Assembly (NCBI GenBank): GCA_002699145.1 | Contig: PABK01000060.1 | Coordinates: 62,001 to 126,000 of the forward strand | DNA: 64,000 nucleotides | Reading direction: 5' to 3' | Source: Halioglobus sp. | GTDB taxonomy: Bacteria; Pseudomonadota; Gammaproteobacteria; Pseudomonadales; Halieaceae | Shown: positions 25,848 through 35,338 of the stretch, piece by piece | How the letters are laid out: every line of letters starts with the position of its first letter | Position numbering within the stretch: position 1 is the first letter of the stretch | Made by a program: the position numbers and the translations under genes | Notes under the pieces: model-generated | Told to the model about the DNA's origin: nothing | Seen by the model: only the letters and a program-made list of their open reading frames with translations | The model's database searches: none

Positions 25848-26715
25848 GATAGCGGCGCAGCGCGCTCTCGCCCGGCTTGTTCCGGGCGCGCAGCTGCAAC
25901 ATTTCGGCAATGAGTTGTTCCACACTGGCCGCGGTCTGCGCGCGAATGTCCGCCTGCAGCGCTTTGGGGATGCGTTTCCTGCCGCTGTAGTCGGGCACCT
26001 GCACGGGCTCCCCGAAGGCCAGGTAGCAGCGCTGCGGCCTGGGCAGCAACGTGTAGAACATACCGCGTGGAATCGGCGGCAACAGGTCTTCGCGGAAGTC
26101 CGGCTTGATTACGCCCATGCGCTTGAGCAACCGGAACAGGCCGCTGTTGCGCAGTGCCCTGCCCTCCAGGGCCTGCTCGTACCACTCATCGGGACCGACC
26201 AGTCCGAAGGGCGTGATGTTGTAGCCGTGGAGCGCGGCCATGCGTACAAAACCGTGGCGCTCCTTCCACTGCAGAGTGTACTTGTCCGCCGAGGGTTTGT
26301 TGGCTTCCGCCGCTCCGCCGGGGAATACCACCAGGTCCTGGCCGGTGGCCATCAGCGCGCTGCACACCCGTGGATGCGCCAGCACCAGCCCCTGCCTGGC
26401 GAGACGCTCGCCCACCCCGGTCTGGAAGAGAAGATTGTCGCCCATGCCGCGGGGGAATCGCCCCGTGGCCTGGTAGATGGCGGGCATCAGGATCAAGCCG
26501 TCCACGGCGAACATGGCGTGGTTGCCGACGAACAGGGTGGGCTCGTCGGGAATGTTGTCGACGCCGACCAGGGTCGGCTTGAAATAGCCTTCCAGCAGTC
26601 GGTAGAGGCCGCGGGTGAGGGCAGGCGAGGGTTTGTCGAAAGCCAGGAACAGCTCGATGAGCTGGTCGATTTCCGCCTCGCTAAAGACGTCTTTGCCGGG
26701 CTTGCGGGCCGCCAT
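25837..26715 (-). CDS. Lysophospholipid/DAGAT-like acyltransferase
   Basis: This 292-residue acyltransferase belongs to the PlsC/DAGAT superfamily. The active-site motif is VGNHAMFAVDG, with five residues between His and Asp, as seen in the TMEM68/phytyl-ester-synthase-like branch and unlike the usual HX4D. A second motif VVFPGGAAEANK corresponds to the glycerophosphate/acyl-CoA site (FPGGxxE). There is no clear signal peptide, but hydrophobic segments suggest membrane association. It probably acylates a lipid or alcohol acceptor. It lies convergent with the BASS gene. Confidence 0.85.
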   Translation of the reverse strand: MAARKPGKDVFSEAEIDQLIELFLAFDKPSPALTRGLYRLLEGYFKPTLVGVDNIPDEPTLFVGNHAMFAVDGLILMPAIYQATGRFPRGMGDNLLFQTGVGERLARQGLVLAHPRVCSALMATGQDLVVFPGGAAEANKPSADKYTLQWKERHGFVRMAALHGYNITPFGLVGPDEWYEQALEGRALRNSGLFRLLKRMGVIKPDFREDLLPPIPRGMFYTLLPRPQRCYLAFGEPVQVPDYSGRKRIPKALQADIRAQTAASVEQLIAEMLQLRARNKPGESALRRYLTR

Positions 26716-26956
26716 GTTTTAGTCTCCGGGGCAGCCCCGGTAGGGCCATGGAAGTGGGTGCGCTCGGGCACCGGGTGAATCAGGCGCGCGATTATACGCA
26801 GCGTCCCCGGTGTGCGCCAGCGTTCGCCGGCGAGATTTATATATGACCGATGGCATAAAAAATGCCGGCCGCGGCCACCTGTGTTAGTCTTTTTCCAGCC
26901 TGTGGTCGGCGCTCGCGACGCGCCACCGCGAGTCGAACCCCTGCAGAGGGCGCAGA

Positions 26957-27796
26957 ATGCCACTCAAAGCCATCGACCCCTGGGTCAACGTCAGCATGGG
27001 CGCTGTGGCCGATCTACCGTTCATGCGCCGGGTGAAGGAAGACTACTTCAAGGGCGGTGAGGATTTTTTCCGCAACATCGAGTCGCCGGAACTCGTCGCG
27101 CTCATGGATGAGATCGGGGTAGAGAAAGTGCTGCTCAGTTGCGATCCCTACCGGCCGGAACAGCGTCTGCTGGATTTCACCAGCGACTACCCGGGGCGCT
27201 TCTACCTGGCCCCGCAACCGAGAATCCAGAAGGGCATGAAGGCGCTGTGGGCGCTGGAAGACCTGGCGCGCGAGTATCCCGTGGTCATGGCCAGGGTGAC
27301 GCCCTTCGAACTGGACCGGCCGCCAACGGATCCGCTCTACTACCCGCTGTACGCCAAGTGCATCGAAATGGATATACCGGTGGGTATCAATACCGGTATC
27401 CCTGGGCCGCCCATGCCCGGCGAGTGCCAGCACCCCATGCACCTGGATCGGGTGTGCCTGCATTTCCCGCAGTTGAAGCTGATCATGCAGCACGGCGCCG
27501 ACCCCTGGTGGGACGTGGCCATACGGTTGATGATCAAGTACCGCAATCTGTACCTGATGACTTCCGCCTACGCGCCGCAATACCTGCCCGCGTCGCTGCT
27601 TCACTACATGAACACACGCGGCCAGCACAAGATCATGTTCGCCTCGGACCACCCTGTGCTGTCCATGCAGCGCTGCCTGGAAGAGGCAGCGGCGCTGGAC
27701 CTGCGCGAGGGTGTGCTGGAGAAGTACCTGTATGAAAACGCCAACGCGGTGCTGTTTGGCGAGCGCGAGCCGCGCTACGGTGAATTCAGGCGTTGA
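26957..27796 (+). CDS. Amidohydrolase 2-family metal-dependent hydrolase
   Basis: This 279-residue TIM-barrel protein is of the amidohydrolase-2 family (ACMSD/5-carboxyvanillate decarboxylase relatives). The pattern includes VEKVLLSCDPYRPEQ, IPVGINTGIPGPPMP, LKLIMQHGADPWWD (a metal-site His) and HKIMFASDHPVLSMQ (the family's terminal Asp-rich motif), ending in YENANAVLFG. The N-terminal HxH is replaced by DPWVN, so metal binding may be of the reduced type found in some members. AGAGGG precedes the ATG. It is followed 33 bases later by the DUF3604 gene, and the two probably form an operon. Substrate unknown. Confidence 0.85.
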   Translation: MPLKAIDPWVNVSMGAVADLPFMRRVKEDYFKGGEDFFRNIESPELVALMDEIGVEKVLLSCDPYRPEQRLLDFTSDYPGRFYLAPQPRIQKGMKALWALEDLAREYPVVMARVTPFELDRPPTDPLYYPLYAKCIEMDIPVGINTGIPGPPMPGECQHPMHLDRVCLHFPQLKLIMQHGADPWWDVAIRLMIKYRNLYLMTSAYAPQYLPASLLHYMNTRGQHKIMFASDHPVLSMQRCLEEAAALDLREGVLEKYLYENANAVLFGEREPRYGEFRR

Positions 27797-27829
27797 CGCA
27801 GCGCGCTGCCACGACGGGAGTGACCTACC

Positions 27830-29818
27830 ATGCGACGTACGCTTGGCACGATATTCGGGGCGCTGCTCACCGTGGCCGTACAGGCGCAGCCAGGGCAAGG
27901 GCAGCCAGCGTTTTCCCGCACGGAGCAGCGCCAGCCCTGCGCCGACTACGATCCGCTGCGCCGGGCGTTCTTTGGCGATACCCATGTGCACACGGCCTGG
28001 TCATTCGACGCCAGCGGTCAGGACACCCGCAACACGCCGACTGACGCCTACCGCTTCGCCGTCGGCGGACCCATGCGTATCCAGCCCTACGATGAGAACG
28101 GACGCGGTCTGCGCGAGATACGCATCGACCGGCCGCTGGACTTTGCCGCGGTAACCGATCACTCGGAGTTTTTCGGTGAAATGCGCCTGTGCGCCAGCGA
28201 GGGGGAGGCGGGCTACTCGCACCCGGTGTGCCGCGTACACCGGAACCTGCCGGCGCTGACGCAACTGATGTTTGGCGGTTACGGCCTGTCGATGAAGCGT
28301 CGCTGGGGGCTGTGCGGGGAGGATGGGTCGGTATGCCTGGATGCCGCCGGGGATACCTGGCGCGCCGTGCAGGACGCCGCCGAGGCGGCCTACGACCGCA
28401 GCGCGGACTGCAGTTTCACCAGTTTTGTCGGATACGAGTGGACGGCCACGGTGGGGCGCGGGCGCAACCTGCACCACAATGTCATCTTTCGCAACGACAA
28501 GGTACCCGACCACCCACTGAGCTGGATCGAGTCGCCGTCCCAGGTGCAATTGTGGGATTACCTGGAGCAGGATTGCGTGGCCGCGAACCCCGGGTGCGAC
28601 GCCATCGCCATTCCGCACAACACCAATCTCAGCGGCGGCCTGGCCTTCGAAACCGCGCGCCTGTCCAGCGCCGAGATACCGCCAGAACCGGTCAGCGCCG
28701 CGGAGGCCGCGCGGCGGGCGCACTGGAACCCGCTGCTGGAGTTGATGCAGCACAAGGGGTCCTCGGAATGCGACAGCCGGCTGCCGACCTGGTCGCGGGA
28801 CGAGTACTGCGCGTTCGAGAAGCTGCCCTACGATAATTTCGGCACCAAGAATACCGGTGAGGATGGCAGCGGGCTGCTCTACGTATTGAAGTTGCTGTTC
28901 GGCGGGCAGGAGTACCGCGAAGTGCGCCTCCCGGGGGAGTCGAGTTTTGTGCGCTACGCCCTGAAGCAGGGGCTGCAGCAGCAGCGGGAACTGGGCGTGA
29001 ACAGTTTCAAGTACGGACTGATCGCCAGTACCGACACGCATATCGCCGCGCCGGGCCTGGTCATGGAAAAGAACCACCCCGGGCACGGCGGCGCCGGTAT
29101 GGGCGCGCGCGACGACGTGTTGCCGCTGCCTGACGAACTGGAGTTCAATCCCGGCGGCCTGGCCGTGCTGTACGCCGAGGAAAACAGCCGCGACGCCCTG
29201 TTCGCGGCCATGCGTCGGCGCGAGGCCTACGCCACCAGTGGTACGCGTTCCACCTTGCGCTTCTTTGGCGGCTGGGACTATCCCGCGCAGGCCTGCGACG
29301 CGCCGGACATGGTCGCCCAGGGCTACGCGCGGGGTGTCCCCATGGGCGGCGACCTGCCGGCCGCACCCGGCCGCGCGGCGCCGCGCTTCCTGGTGTCGGT
29401 GCAGGCCGATGCGGGCACGCCGGAGTACCCGGGCAACCTGTTGCAGCGGGTGCAGATCGTCAAGGGCTGGTACGCCGACGGGGAGTTGCGCGAGCGCGTG
29501 CTGGACGTCGCCGGTGGCGACAACGGCGCGCGGGTCGATCCCGCGACCTGCGAACAGAGTGGCCCGGGGCACCAGCACCTGTGCGCTGTGTGGCAGGACC
29601 CGGATTTCGACCCGGCGGCCCCGGCGTTTTACTACGCGCGCGCGCTGGAGAATCCCGCCTGTCGCTGGAGCCAGCACGTGTGCGTCGACGCCGGCGTGGA
29701 TTGCGCCGACCCCTCCAGCGTGCCGGAGGCGCTGCAGCAGTGCTGCGCGGAACAGCACATCCGGGTGATCCAGGAGCGCGCCTGGAGCTCGCCAATCTGG
29801 TATACCCCACCGCCCTAG
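27830..29818 (+). CDS. DUF3604 family exported protein (PHP-like hydrolase)
   Basis: This 662-residue exported protein has a signal peptide (LGTIFGALLTVAVQAQP). The DUF3604 domain resembles PHP metal-dependent phosphoesterases: FGDTHVHTAWSFDA near residue 50, AVTDHSEFFGEM near 105, and IASTDTHIAAPG near 400, which supply the His/Asp metal ligands. Numerous Cys residues (for example CRWSQHVCVDAGVDC) suggest disulfides outside the cytoplasm. The family is common in marine gammaproteobacteria, and its substrate is not established. GGGAG lies 9 bases before the ATG. Confidence 0.88.
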   Translation: MRRTLGTIFGALLTVAVQAQPGQGQPAFSRTEQRQPCADYDPLRRAFFGDTHVHTAWSFDASGQDTRNTPTDAYRFAVGGPMRIQPYDENGRGLREIRIDRPLDFAAVTDHSEFFGEMRLCASEGEAGYSHPVCRVHRNLPALTQLMFGGYGLSMKRRWGLCGEDGSVCLDAAGDTWRAVQDAAEAAYDRSADCSFTSFVGYEWTATVGRGRNLHHNVIFRNDKVPDHPLSWIESPSQVQLWDYLEQDCVAANPGCDAIAIPHNTNLSGGLAFETARLSSAEIPPEPVSAAEAARRAHWNPLLELMQHKGSSECDSRLPTWSRDEYCAFEKLPYDNFGTKNTGEDGSGLLYVLKLLFGGQEYREVRLPGESSFVRYALKQGLQQQRELGVNSFKYGLIASTDTHIAAPGLVMEKNHPGHGGAGMGARDDVLPLPDELEFNPGGLAVLYAEENSRDALFAAMRRREAYATSGTRSTLRFFGGWDYPAQACDAPDMVAQGYARGVPMGGDLPAAPGRAAPRFLVSVQADAGTPEYPGNLLQRVQIVKGWYADGELRERVLDVAGGDNGARVDPATCEQSGPGHQHLCAVWQDPDFDPAAPAFYYARALENPACRWSQHVCVDAGVDCADPSSVPEALQQCCAEQHIRVIQERAWSSPIWYTPPP

Positions 29819-29990
29819 CCGAGAAACAACAGTCCGCGGACGGCCGCCCGCGGAGGTTCATCGGCCCGTAACGTTCGCGTCAACTGGCTGTCACAGGCCG
29901 GTGTGAGACTCCATCCAGATTCAATCAACCGTCCCCTCCGGGACGGCTTGCCCTGTTTACACCTGAAACTGACAAAAAGAGGGAACTGGT

Positions 29991-32255
29991 ATGGATAACT
30001 GCAAACCGAAACATCGCCGGTACAGGTTGCGTGCGGCGGTTCTGGCGGCCACCGCGGTCCTGGCCGCACCACTGGCCAGCGCTGGCTGGGGCGGCCACAA
30101 CAGGGACAACAACTTCCACTGGATCGGCAGCTTCGATGTCATGGCCGGTAATGGCTCGGGCGTGGCCGAGATCATCGATGTGACGCGCAACAACCGGCAG
30201 CTGGTGTACACCGACGCCGAGAAGCAGCAGATTGGTTTTGTCGACATCCGTTTTCCCTGGAAGCCCAGGGGCCAGGGCGTGGTGGACGTCGGCGGCGAGC
30301 CGACCAGCCTGGTCATCAAGGATCCCTACGTGCTGGTGGGTGTGAACACCTCCGCGAGCTTCACCGAACCCTCCGGCAAGCTCGTGGTGGTGCACAAGAA
30401 CACGCGCCAGGTCGTCGCCGAATACGACCTGGGCGGACAGCCGGACTCCATTGCCCTGGCGCCGGACCGCAAGCGCGCCGCCATCGTCATCGAGAACGAG
30501 CGCGACGAGGACCTCAACGACGGCCTGCTGCCGCAGTTGCCCTCCGGCGGCCTGAAAGTTGTCGAGTTGTGGGGCCCGGTCGACGCCTGGAACATTTTCG
30601 ATGTGGACCTCTCCCCGGTGACCGACAACGCGGTCGACGGCAGCGACCTGGAACCCGAGTACGTCGACATCAACCGCGAAAACGAGGCGGTGGTGTCCTT
30701 CCAGGAAAACAACCACCTGGCAGTCGTGGATATCGTCAGCGGCACCACACTCAGCGAGTTTTCCGCCGGCAGCGTCGCCCTGAGCAATGTCGACACGGCC
30801 GAGGAAGACCTGATTACCCTGGACTCCGATATTGTCCGGCGCCGTGAACCCGACGCCGTGACCTGGATCGACGACGATTCCTTCGCCACCGCCAACGAGG
30901 GCGACTACGAAGACATGTTCGGCGAGGAGGGCGGCAGCCGCGGTTTCACCATCTTCAACCAGGACGGCACGGTCGAGTTCGAGTCCGCGGAGAGCTTTGA
31001 GCACCTGCTGGTATCGGTGGGCCACTACAATGAGAGTCGCTCCGAGAACAAGGGTGTGGAACCCGAATCCGTCGAGAGCGCCCGGTTCTGGCGCGACAAG
31101 CTGCTGTTCGTCGGCTCCGAGCGTTCCAACGCCGTCGGCGTCTACGATGTCAGCGACGGTGAGCCCGAACTGAAGCAGGTCTTGCCCACCGGTATCGGGC
31201 CCGAGGGTATCAAGGCTATCCCCTGGCGCGGACTGCTGGCGGTGAGCACCGAGTCCGAGGTGGCCGACGCCGGTATTCCCACCATGATCAATCTCTACCA
31301 CTACTCGCGCGGTGAGTCGAACTACCCGATGATCCAGTCGGCCCAGGACGACCGTGGGCTGCCCATTCCCTGGGTGGCGCTGTCCGGCCTCGCCGGCGAC
31401 CCCTTTGACGCCGACACGCTGTACGCGGTCAGCGATTCCTTCCTGGGCTCGGGCTTTATCTACACGGTTGACGTCTCCAGCAAGCCGGCGAGCATCGTCG
31501 ATCGCCTGGAGGTCAGCGGCGCCAGCCAGGGCCTGGACCTGGAAGGTATTGCCGTGGGTCCCGACGGCAATTTCTGGCTCGGCAGCGAGGGCAACGCGGA
31601 CAGCCGCGAAAACCAGGTGCTCAAGGTCGACCCGCTCAGCGGCGAGGTCAGCGACGAGATCGAACTGCCCGCCGGCATGGTTGACCAGCGCCGCAGCAAC
31701 GGTATCGAGGGTATCGCGGTTACCGGCGCAGCCGGCGCGGAAGTGGTCTACGTGGCCATCCAGCGCGCCTGGCCCGAGGAGGGCGACACGGATGAGGTCA
31801 ACACCAAGATCGGTCGCTACGACGTGGCTACCGGGGAGTGGGGCTTCGTGCACTATCCGCTGCAGCCCGAGGGCAATGGCGACTGGATCGGCCTGTCCGA
31901 GCTGACGGCCATGCCCGACGGCAGTTTCGTGGTTATCGAGCGCGACAAGGGCTGGGGCCCGAGCACCGCGCCGAACGCGGAACTCAAGGCGCTGTACCGC
32001 ATCAAGCTGAAGGACGGTGACTTCCGCGCCTTCGACGACCCGCGTGGGCTGGTGACGATCCGCAAGCGCCTGTTCCGCGATGTCCTGCCGGAACTGGCCA
32101 GGAACAGCATCTGGAATACGGAGAAGCTGGAGGGCTTCGCGGTATCCGCGGATGAACGCATGTTCATCGTGACCGACAACGACGGCGTCGACGATGCGCC
32201 CGGCGAAACGGTGTTCCTGGAATTGCGCCGGCGGGGCCACTGGCGCGGCCGGTAA
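29991..32255 (+). CDS. Exported esterase-like-activity-of-phytase / propeller protein
   Basis: This 754-residue exported protein has a signal peptide (AAVLAATAVLAAPLASAGWG). The first half is repeat-rich propeller sequence with Asp-rich turns (choice-of-anchor/lactonase-like). The second half (from about 450) matches the esterase-like-activity-of-phytase domain: LDLEGIAVGPDGNFWLGSEG, NGIEGIAVTG and KLEGFAVSADERMFIVTDND. Such proteins act in the periplasm or outside and may release phosphate or split esters. A 172-base leader precedes it, including a 7-base-stem hairpin at 29929-29946. GAGGGAA lies 7 bases from the ATG. Two stem-loops follow the stop. Confidence 0.85.
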   Translation: MDNCKPKHRRYRLRAAVLAATAVLAAPLASAGWGGHNRDNNFHWIGSFDVMAGNGSGVAEIIDVTRNNRQLVYTDAEKQQIGFVDIRFPWKPRGQGVVDVGGEPTSLVIKDPYVLVGVNTSASFTEPSGKLVVVHKNTRQVVAEYDLGGQPDSIALAPDRKRAAIVIENERDEDLNDGLLPQLPSGGLKVVELWGPVDAWNIFDVDLSPVTDNAVDGSDLEPEYVDINRENEAVVSFQENNHLAVVDIVSGTTLSEFSAGSVALSNVDTAEEDLITLDSDIVRRREPDAVTWIDDDSFATANEGDYEDMFGEEGGSRGFTIFNQDGTVEFESAESFEHLLVSVGHYNESRSENKGVEPESVESARFWRDKLLFVGSERSNAVGVYDVSDGEPELKQVLPTGIGPEGIKAIPWRGLLAVSTESEVADAGIPTMINLYHYSRGESNYPMIQSAQDDRGLPIPWVALSGLAGDPFDADTLYAVSDSFLGSGFIYTVDVSSKPASIVDRLEVSGASQGLDLEGIAVGPDGNFWLGSEGNADSRENQVLKVDPLSGEVSDEIELPAGMVDQRRSNGIEGIAVTGAAGAEVVYVAIQRAWPEEGDTDEVNTKIGRYDVATGEWGFVHYPLQPEGNGDWIGLSELTAMPDGSFVVIERDKGWGPSTAPNAELKALYRIKLKDGDFRAFDDPRGLVTIRKRLFRDVLPELARNSIWNTEKLEGFAVSADERMFIVTDNDGVDDAPGETVFLELRRRGHWRGR

Positions 32256-32262
32256 TTGCCGT

Positions 32263-32289
32263 CCGCCGCCGCATCAGGCGGCGGTCTTT
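32263..32289 (+). terminator. Stem-loop after the phytase-like gene
   Basis: CCGCCGCC (32263-32270) pairs with GGCGGCGG (32277-32284) across a 6-base loop and is followed by TCTTT. The stem is strong but the T tract is short, so it is a probable but imperfect terminator. Confidence 0.6.
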
Positions 32290-32293
32290 CGCG

Positions 32294-32319
32294 ACGACGG
32301 GGGCCTGTGCCCCCGTCGT
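32294..32319 (+). terminator. Second strong stem-loop in tandem
   Basis: ACGACGGGGGC (32294-32304) and GCCCCCGTCGT (32309-32319) form a perfect 11-base stem with a 4-base loop, followed by TCGTTT. It sits directly between the first stem-loop and the -35 of the sulfotransferase promoter, and may insulate the two genes. Confidence 0.6.
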
Positions 32320-32322
32320 TCG

Positions 32323-32350
32323 TTTACAGCCGGGTGACCGCGTGTATACT
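32323..32350 (+). promoter_or_regulatory. Sigma70-type promoter of the sulfotransferase gene
   Basis: TTTACA (32323-32328) and TATACT (32345-32350) are spaced by 16 bases. Each differs from consensus at one position. The predicted start, about 32357, lies after a possible GTG start at 32353 and before the ATG at 32380, which favours the ATG. Confidence 0.65.
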
Positions 32351-32379
32351 GGGTGGCAAAACCAGCCCCGATCAACTCC

Positions 32380-33288
32380 ATGCCTCCCAGACCCCTCGTA
32401 CACATCGGCATGCCGAAGTGCGCCTCCACTTGGTTGCAGCGGCACCTGTTCATCGCCAGGAACGGCTACGGCAAGGCCCTGGCGACCAAGCCCGCGCATT
32501 TCGCGCTGATCTACCCCGACAGCTTCTGCATCAGCGACTGGAGCGAGGCGCGCAGCATGTTCGACTTCGACCTGGGCGACAAGGTCCCGGTCATTTCCCT
32601 GGAAGTGCTGGTGGGCAATCCGCTCACCGGCGGCGAGAACGGCGAGGGCAACCTGCACCGCCTGTCGCGGGTGGCGCCCGAGGCGCGCATCCTGCTGGTG
32701 ATTCGCGAGCAGCAGGCGATGCTGCGCTCCATCTACAAGACGCTGGTCAATTTCGGCTCGCCCCTGTCCATCCAGACCCTGCTCGACAACGATCTCACCG
32801 GCACCGTGCCCGCATTCAGCCTGAGCTACCTCTACTACGACAGGATCATCGCCGCCTACCGACACGTGTTTGGCGAGGACTCGGTGTTGGTACTGCCCAT
32901 GGAACTGTTGCAGGAGAACCCGGACGCCTTCGTGCAGTCCATCAATACGTTCAGCGGTATCGACAGCGAGCGCTATCCCCCGCACGCCAACCCCAACGTG
33001 CGCGAAAACGTCAACCGCAGCCTGCTCGATCTGGAGGTGAAGCGCCTGTACAACCGCTTCATCGCGCGCACGCGGTTGAGCCCGGGCGGTTTCTACAAAC
33101 CGACGATGATTGGCAACAGCGGCAACCTTCACATTCCGGCCCCGGCCGCCGTGCACCGCGCCATGGAGCGGCGCTTCGCCGACAAGGTGGCGGCGATGAC
33201 GGCGGGTCACTACGAGCAGAGCAACGCCGCCACGCGCGAGCTGACCGGACTGGACCTGGCGCGCTGGGGGTATGCGCTGCCCGCCTAG
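32380..33288 (+). CDS. Sulfotransferase family protein
   Basis: This 302-residue protein is related to PAPS-dependent sulfotransferases. The N-terminal P-loop-like 5'-phosphosulfate motif is HIGMPKCASTWLQ, at residues about 7-19. A second landmark, LLVIREQQAMLRSIYKTLV, contains the Arg/Ser of the 3'-phosphate binding site. It would move sulfate onto a hydroxyl or amine of a carbohydrate or small molecule. No signal or membrane segment is seen. There is little ribosome-site sequence. The start was set by the promoter position. It is flanked by an unrelated upstream gene and the convergent photolyase. Confidence 0.8.
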   Translation: MPPRPLVHIGMPKCASTWLQRHLFIARNGYGKALATKPAHFALIYPDSFCISDWSEARSMFDFDLGDKVPVISLEVLVGNPLTGGENGEGNLHRLSRVAPEARILLVIREQQAMLRSIYKTLVNFGSPLSIQTLLDNDLTGTVPAFSLSYLYYDRIIAAYRHVFGEDSVLVLPMELLQENPDAFVQSINTFSGIDSERYPPHANPNVRENVNRSLLDLEVKRLYNRFIARTRLSPGGFYKPTMIGNSGNLHIPAPAAVHRAMERRFADKVAAMTAGHYEQSNAATRELTGLDLARWGYALPA

Positions 33289-33315
33289 CCGGCGCAGCCC
33301 GCGCCGTGCTCCCCC

Positions 33316-34764
33316 TCAGGCCTCCGACCTGATCGAGCCGTAGGCGGCCAGCGCCGCCTCCCGCGCCTGGCCGTGGTCCACGATCGGTTCGGGATAGGTC
33401 TCCCCGAGAACCACGCCCGCGGCGGCCAGCACCTGCTGCGGCGCGCGTGCCGGTTCGTGGATATGCTTGTCCGGCAGCTGCGCCAGTTCCGGAACCCAGC
33501 GCCGCACGTATTCGCCCTGTGCGTCAAAGCGCTTGCCCTGCAGGGTGGGGTTGAAGATGCGGAAAAAAGGAGCGGCGTCGGCGCCGCTGCCGGCGACCCA
33601 CTGCCAGCCGCAGGTGTTGTTGGCCAGGTCCGCGTCCACCAGGGTGTCGTGGAACCAGCGCTCGCCACTGCGCCAGTGCACCAGCAGGTGTTTGGTCAGG
33701 AAAGAGGCGACGATCATCCGCACGCGGTTGTGCATGTAGCCAGTGCGCCACAGCTCGCGCATCCCGGCGTCCACCAGCGGGTAGCCCGTCATGCCGCGCT
33801 GCCAGGCGCGCAGCAACTGCTCGTTCCCAAGCCAGGGGAATTTGCTGAATTCCTCCTTGAACGGTTTTTCCACGATGTGCGGGAAGTGGTGCAGCAGGTA
33901 GTGGCTGAACTCGCGCCATCCCAGTTCCGAGAGAAACTTGTGCCGCTGGGCCTCCAGGTCCGGCTGTCCCTGGCAGTGGGCGGTCACCGCGTGCCACACC
34001 GCGCGCGGCGATATCTCACCGAAGTGCAGGTGCGGCGACAGTCGCGAGGTGGCCTCGCGCTGTGGGTGGTTGCGCCCCTCGTCGTAGTCGCCGATGGCGT
34101 TTTCGAGAAAGCGTTGCAGGGCGGCGCGCGCGCCAGCGGTCCCGGGTTGCCACAAGCGCGGCCAGTGCCCGGCCCAGTCGGGATCGCGTGGCAGCAGCGC
34201 CAGGTCGTCCAGCGACAGCGACCCGGGCAGCGTGGCGGGCGCCGCGGGCTTGTCCGGCGCGGCCGCGGGTGCGGCGGGCGCAGGTTCGCGCAGGCAGGCT
34301 TTCCAGAATGGGGTGAATACCTTGTACGCTGCGTCCGCCTGGGTGCGGATGGCCTCGGGTTCGAACAGCAGGCTCCCGGGGTAGCGCTTGAGCGTCACCC
34401 CGTCCGCTGCGAGGGCCTCGTGCAGCGTGCGCTCGCGCGCCGCCTCGGCCGGTTCCACCCGGCGACTGCAGTACACGGTCTGTGCGCCTGTCTGCGCGAC
34501 CAGTTGCGCCAGCTCGTCAGCGTGGGCGCCGCGGCGCAGCAGCAGCGGCAGGCCCAGCTTGCCCAGGTCCTGTGCCAGGGCCGCCAGGCTGTGGTGCAGC
34601 CACCAGCGGCTGGCGCCGCCGGGCCGTTCCCGCTCGGGCAGGGTGTCGTCGAGGATGAAGCAGGGCAGCACCGGGCGGCCGGCGCTGGCGGCCGCCGCCA
34701 GCCCGGGCAGGTCGTCCACGCGCAGGTCCTGGCGATACCAGTAAATGACAGGGGTTTCAGCCAC
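33316..34764 (-). CDS. phrB: Deoxyribodipyrimidine photolyase
   Basis: This 482-residue class I CPD photolyase repairs UV-induced pyrimidine dimers with light energy. The N-terminal antenna domain starts YWYRQDLRVDDLPGL. The FAD domain carries TSRLSPHLHFGEISPR, GYPLVDAGMRELWRTGYMHN, NRVRMIVASFLTKHLLVHW and the WQWVAGSG motif near the C-terminus. The GTG at 34764 is preceded by the strong site AAGGAGG with 4-base spacing, while an upstream start at 34809 is not supported. It is divergent from a PNPOx-like gene and heads a run of genes that includes a YbgA-type protein and a MerR regulator, a context linked to light-induced repair in other proteobacteria. Confidence 0.96.
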   Translation of the reverse strand: MAETPVIYWYRQDLRVDDLPGLAAAASAGRPVLPCFILDDTLPERERPGGASRWWLHHSLAALAQDLGKLGLPLLLRRGAHADELAQLVAQTGAQTVYCSRRVEPAEAARERTLHEALAADGVTLKRYPGSLLFEPEAIRTQADAAYKVFTPFWKACLREPAPAAPAAAPDKPAAPATLPGSLSLDDLALLPRDPDWAGHWPRLWQPGTAGARAALQRFLENAIGDYDEGRNHPQREATSRLSPHLHFGEISPRAVWHAVTAHCQGQPDLEAQRHKFLSELGWREFSHYLLHHFPHIVEKPFKEEFSKFPWLGNEQLLRAWQRGMTGYPLVDAGMRELWRTGYMHNRVRMIVASFLTKHLLVHWRSGERWFHDTLVDADLANNTCGWQWVAGSGADAAPFFRIFNPTLQGKRFDAQGEYVRRWVPELAQLPDKHIHEPARAPQQVLAAAGVVLGETYPEPIVDHGQAREAALAAYGSIRSEA

Positions 34765-34884
34765 GGTGCCTCCTTGAGCGTCCTTCCCAGTGTACGCGCA
34801 AAAGCCCACAGGGGATCAGCGACATCGCCTCTGGCTGCTATGGTTAAAGCACAGCACAGACGGCAGGCGACTACGGAGAGGGTG

Positions 34885-35328
34885 ATGACAGTGAAGATTA
34901 AGGGTCCCTGGGACCGGCGGGCAATCGATGACTACCTCGGCGCGGCGCACTTCCCGCTGCGCCTGGCCTGCGTCGGTGACGACGGGTTCCCGCGGGTGGT
35001 GTCGGTCTGGTATCACTACGACGACGGGGCGCTGTACTGCGTTTCGCACCGCGATTCGCTGCTGGTGACCCTGCTGGCGAAAATGCCCAAGGTGGGCTTC
35101 GAGGTAGCGCCCAACGAGCCGCCCTACCGCGGTGTGCGCGGTCGCGGCCTGGCCGCGGTGGCACCGGAGGGCGGCGGGGAGATGCTCGAGCGCCTGTTGC
35201 GGCACTACCTGGGTAGCACGGAGTCCTCACTGGCCCAGTGGCTGTTGTCCAGGGCGGAGGACGAGTTGTTGATCACGCTACGACCGCAGCACCTGTTCAG
35301 CTGGGACTACACCGAGCGTATGTCCTGA
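34885..35328 (+). CDS. Pyridoxamine 5'-phosphate oxidase-like FMN-binding protein
   Basis: This 147-residue protein shows the split-barrel fold of PNPOx-like proteins: FPLRLACVGDDGFPRVVSVW at the start, YYDDGALYCVSHRDSLLV-type central strands, and VGFEVAPNEPPYRGVRGRG for the FMN phosphate site. The C-terminus ends in HLFSWDYTERM. The reaction is unknown, and members reduce or bind flavin or heme. GGAGAGGG lies close to the ATG. A GTG two codons later has better spacing. It shares a 120-base intergenic region with the divergent photolyase and may be light- or stress-regulated with it. Confidence 0.83.
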   Translation: MTVKIKGPWDRRAIDDYLGAAHFPLRLACVGDDGFPRVVSVWYHYDDGALYCVSHRDSLLVTLLAKMPKVGFEVAPNEPPYRGVRGRGLAAVAPEGGGEMLERLLRHYLGSTESSLAQWLLSRAEDELLITLRPQHLFSWDYTERMS

Positions 35329-35338
35329 GCCGGCGGGC

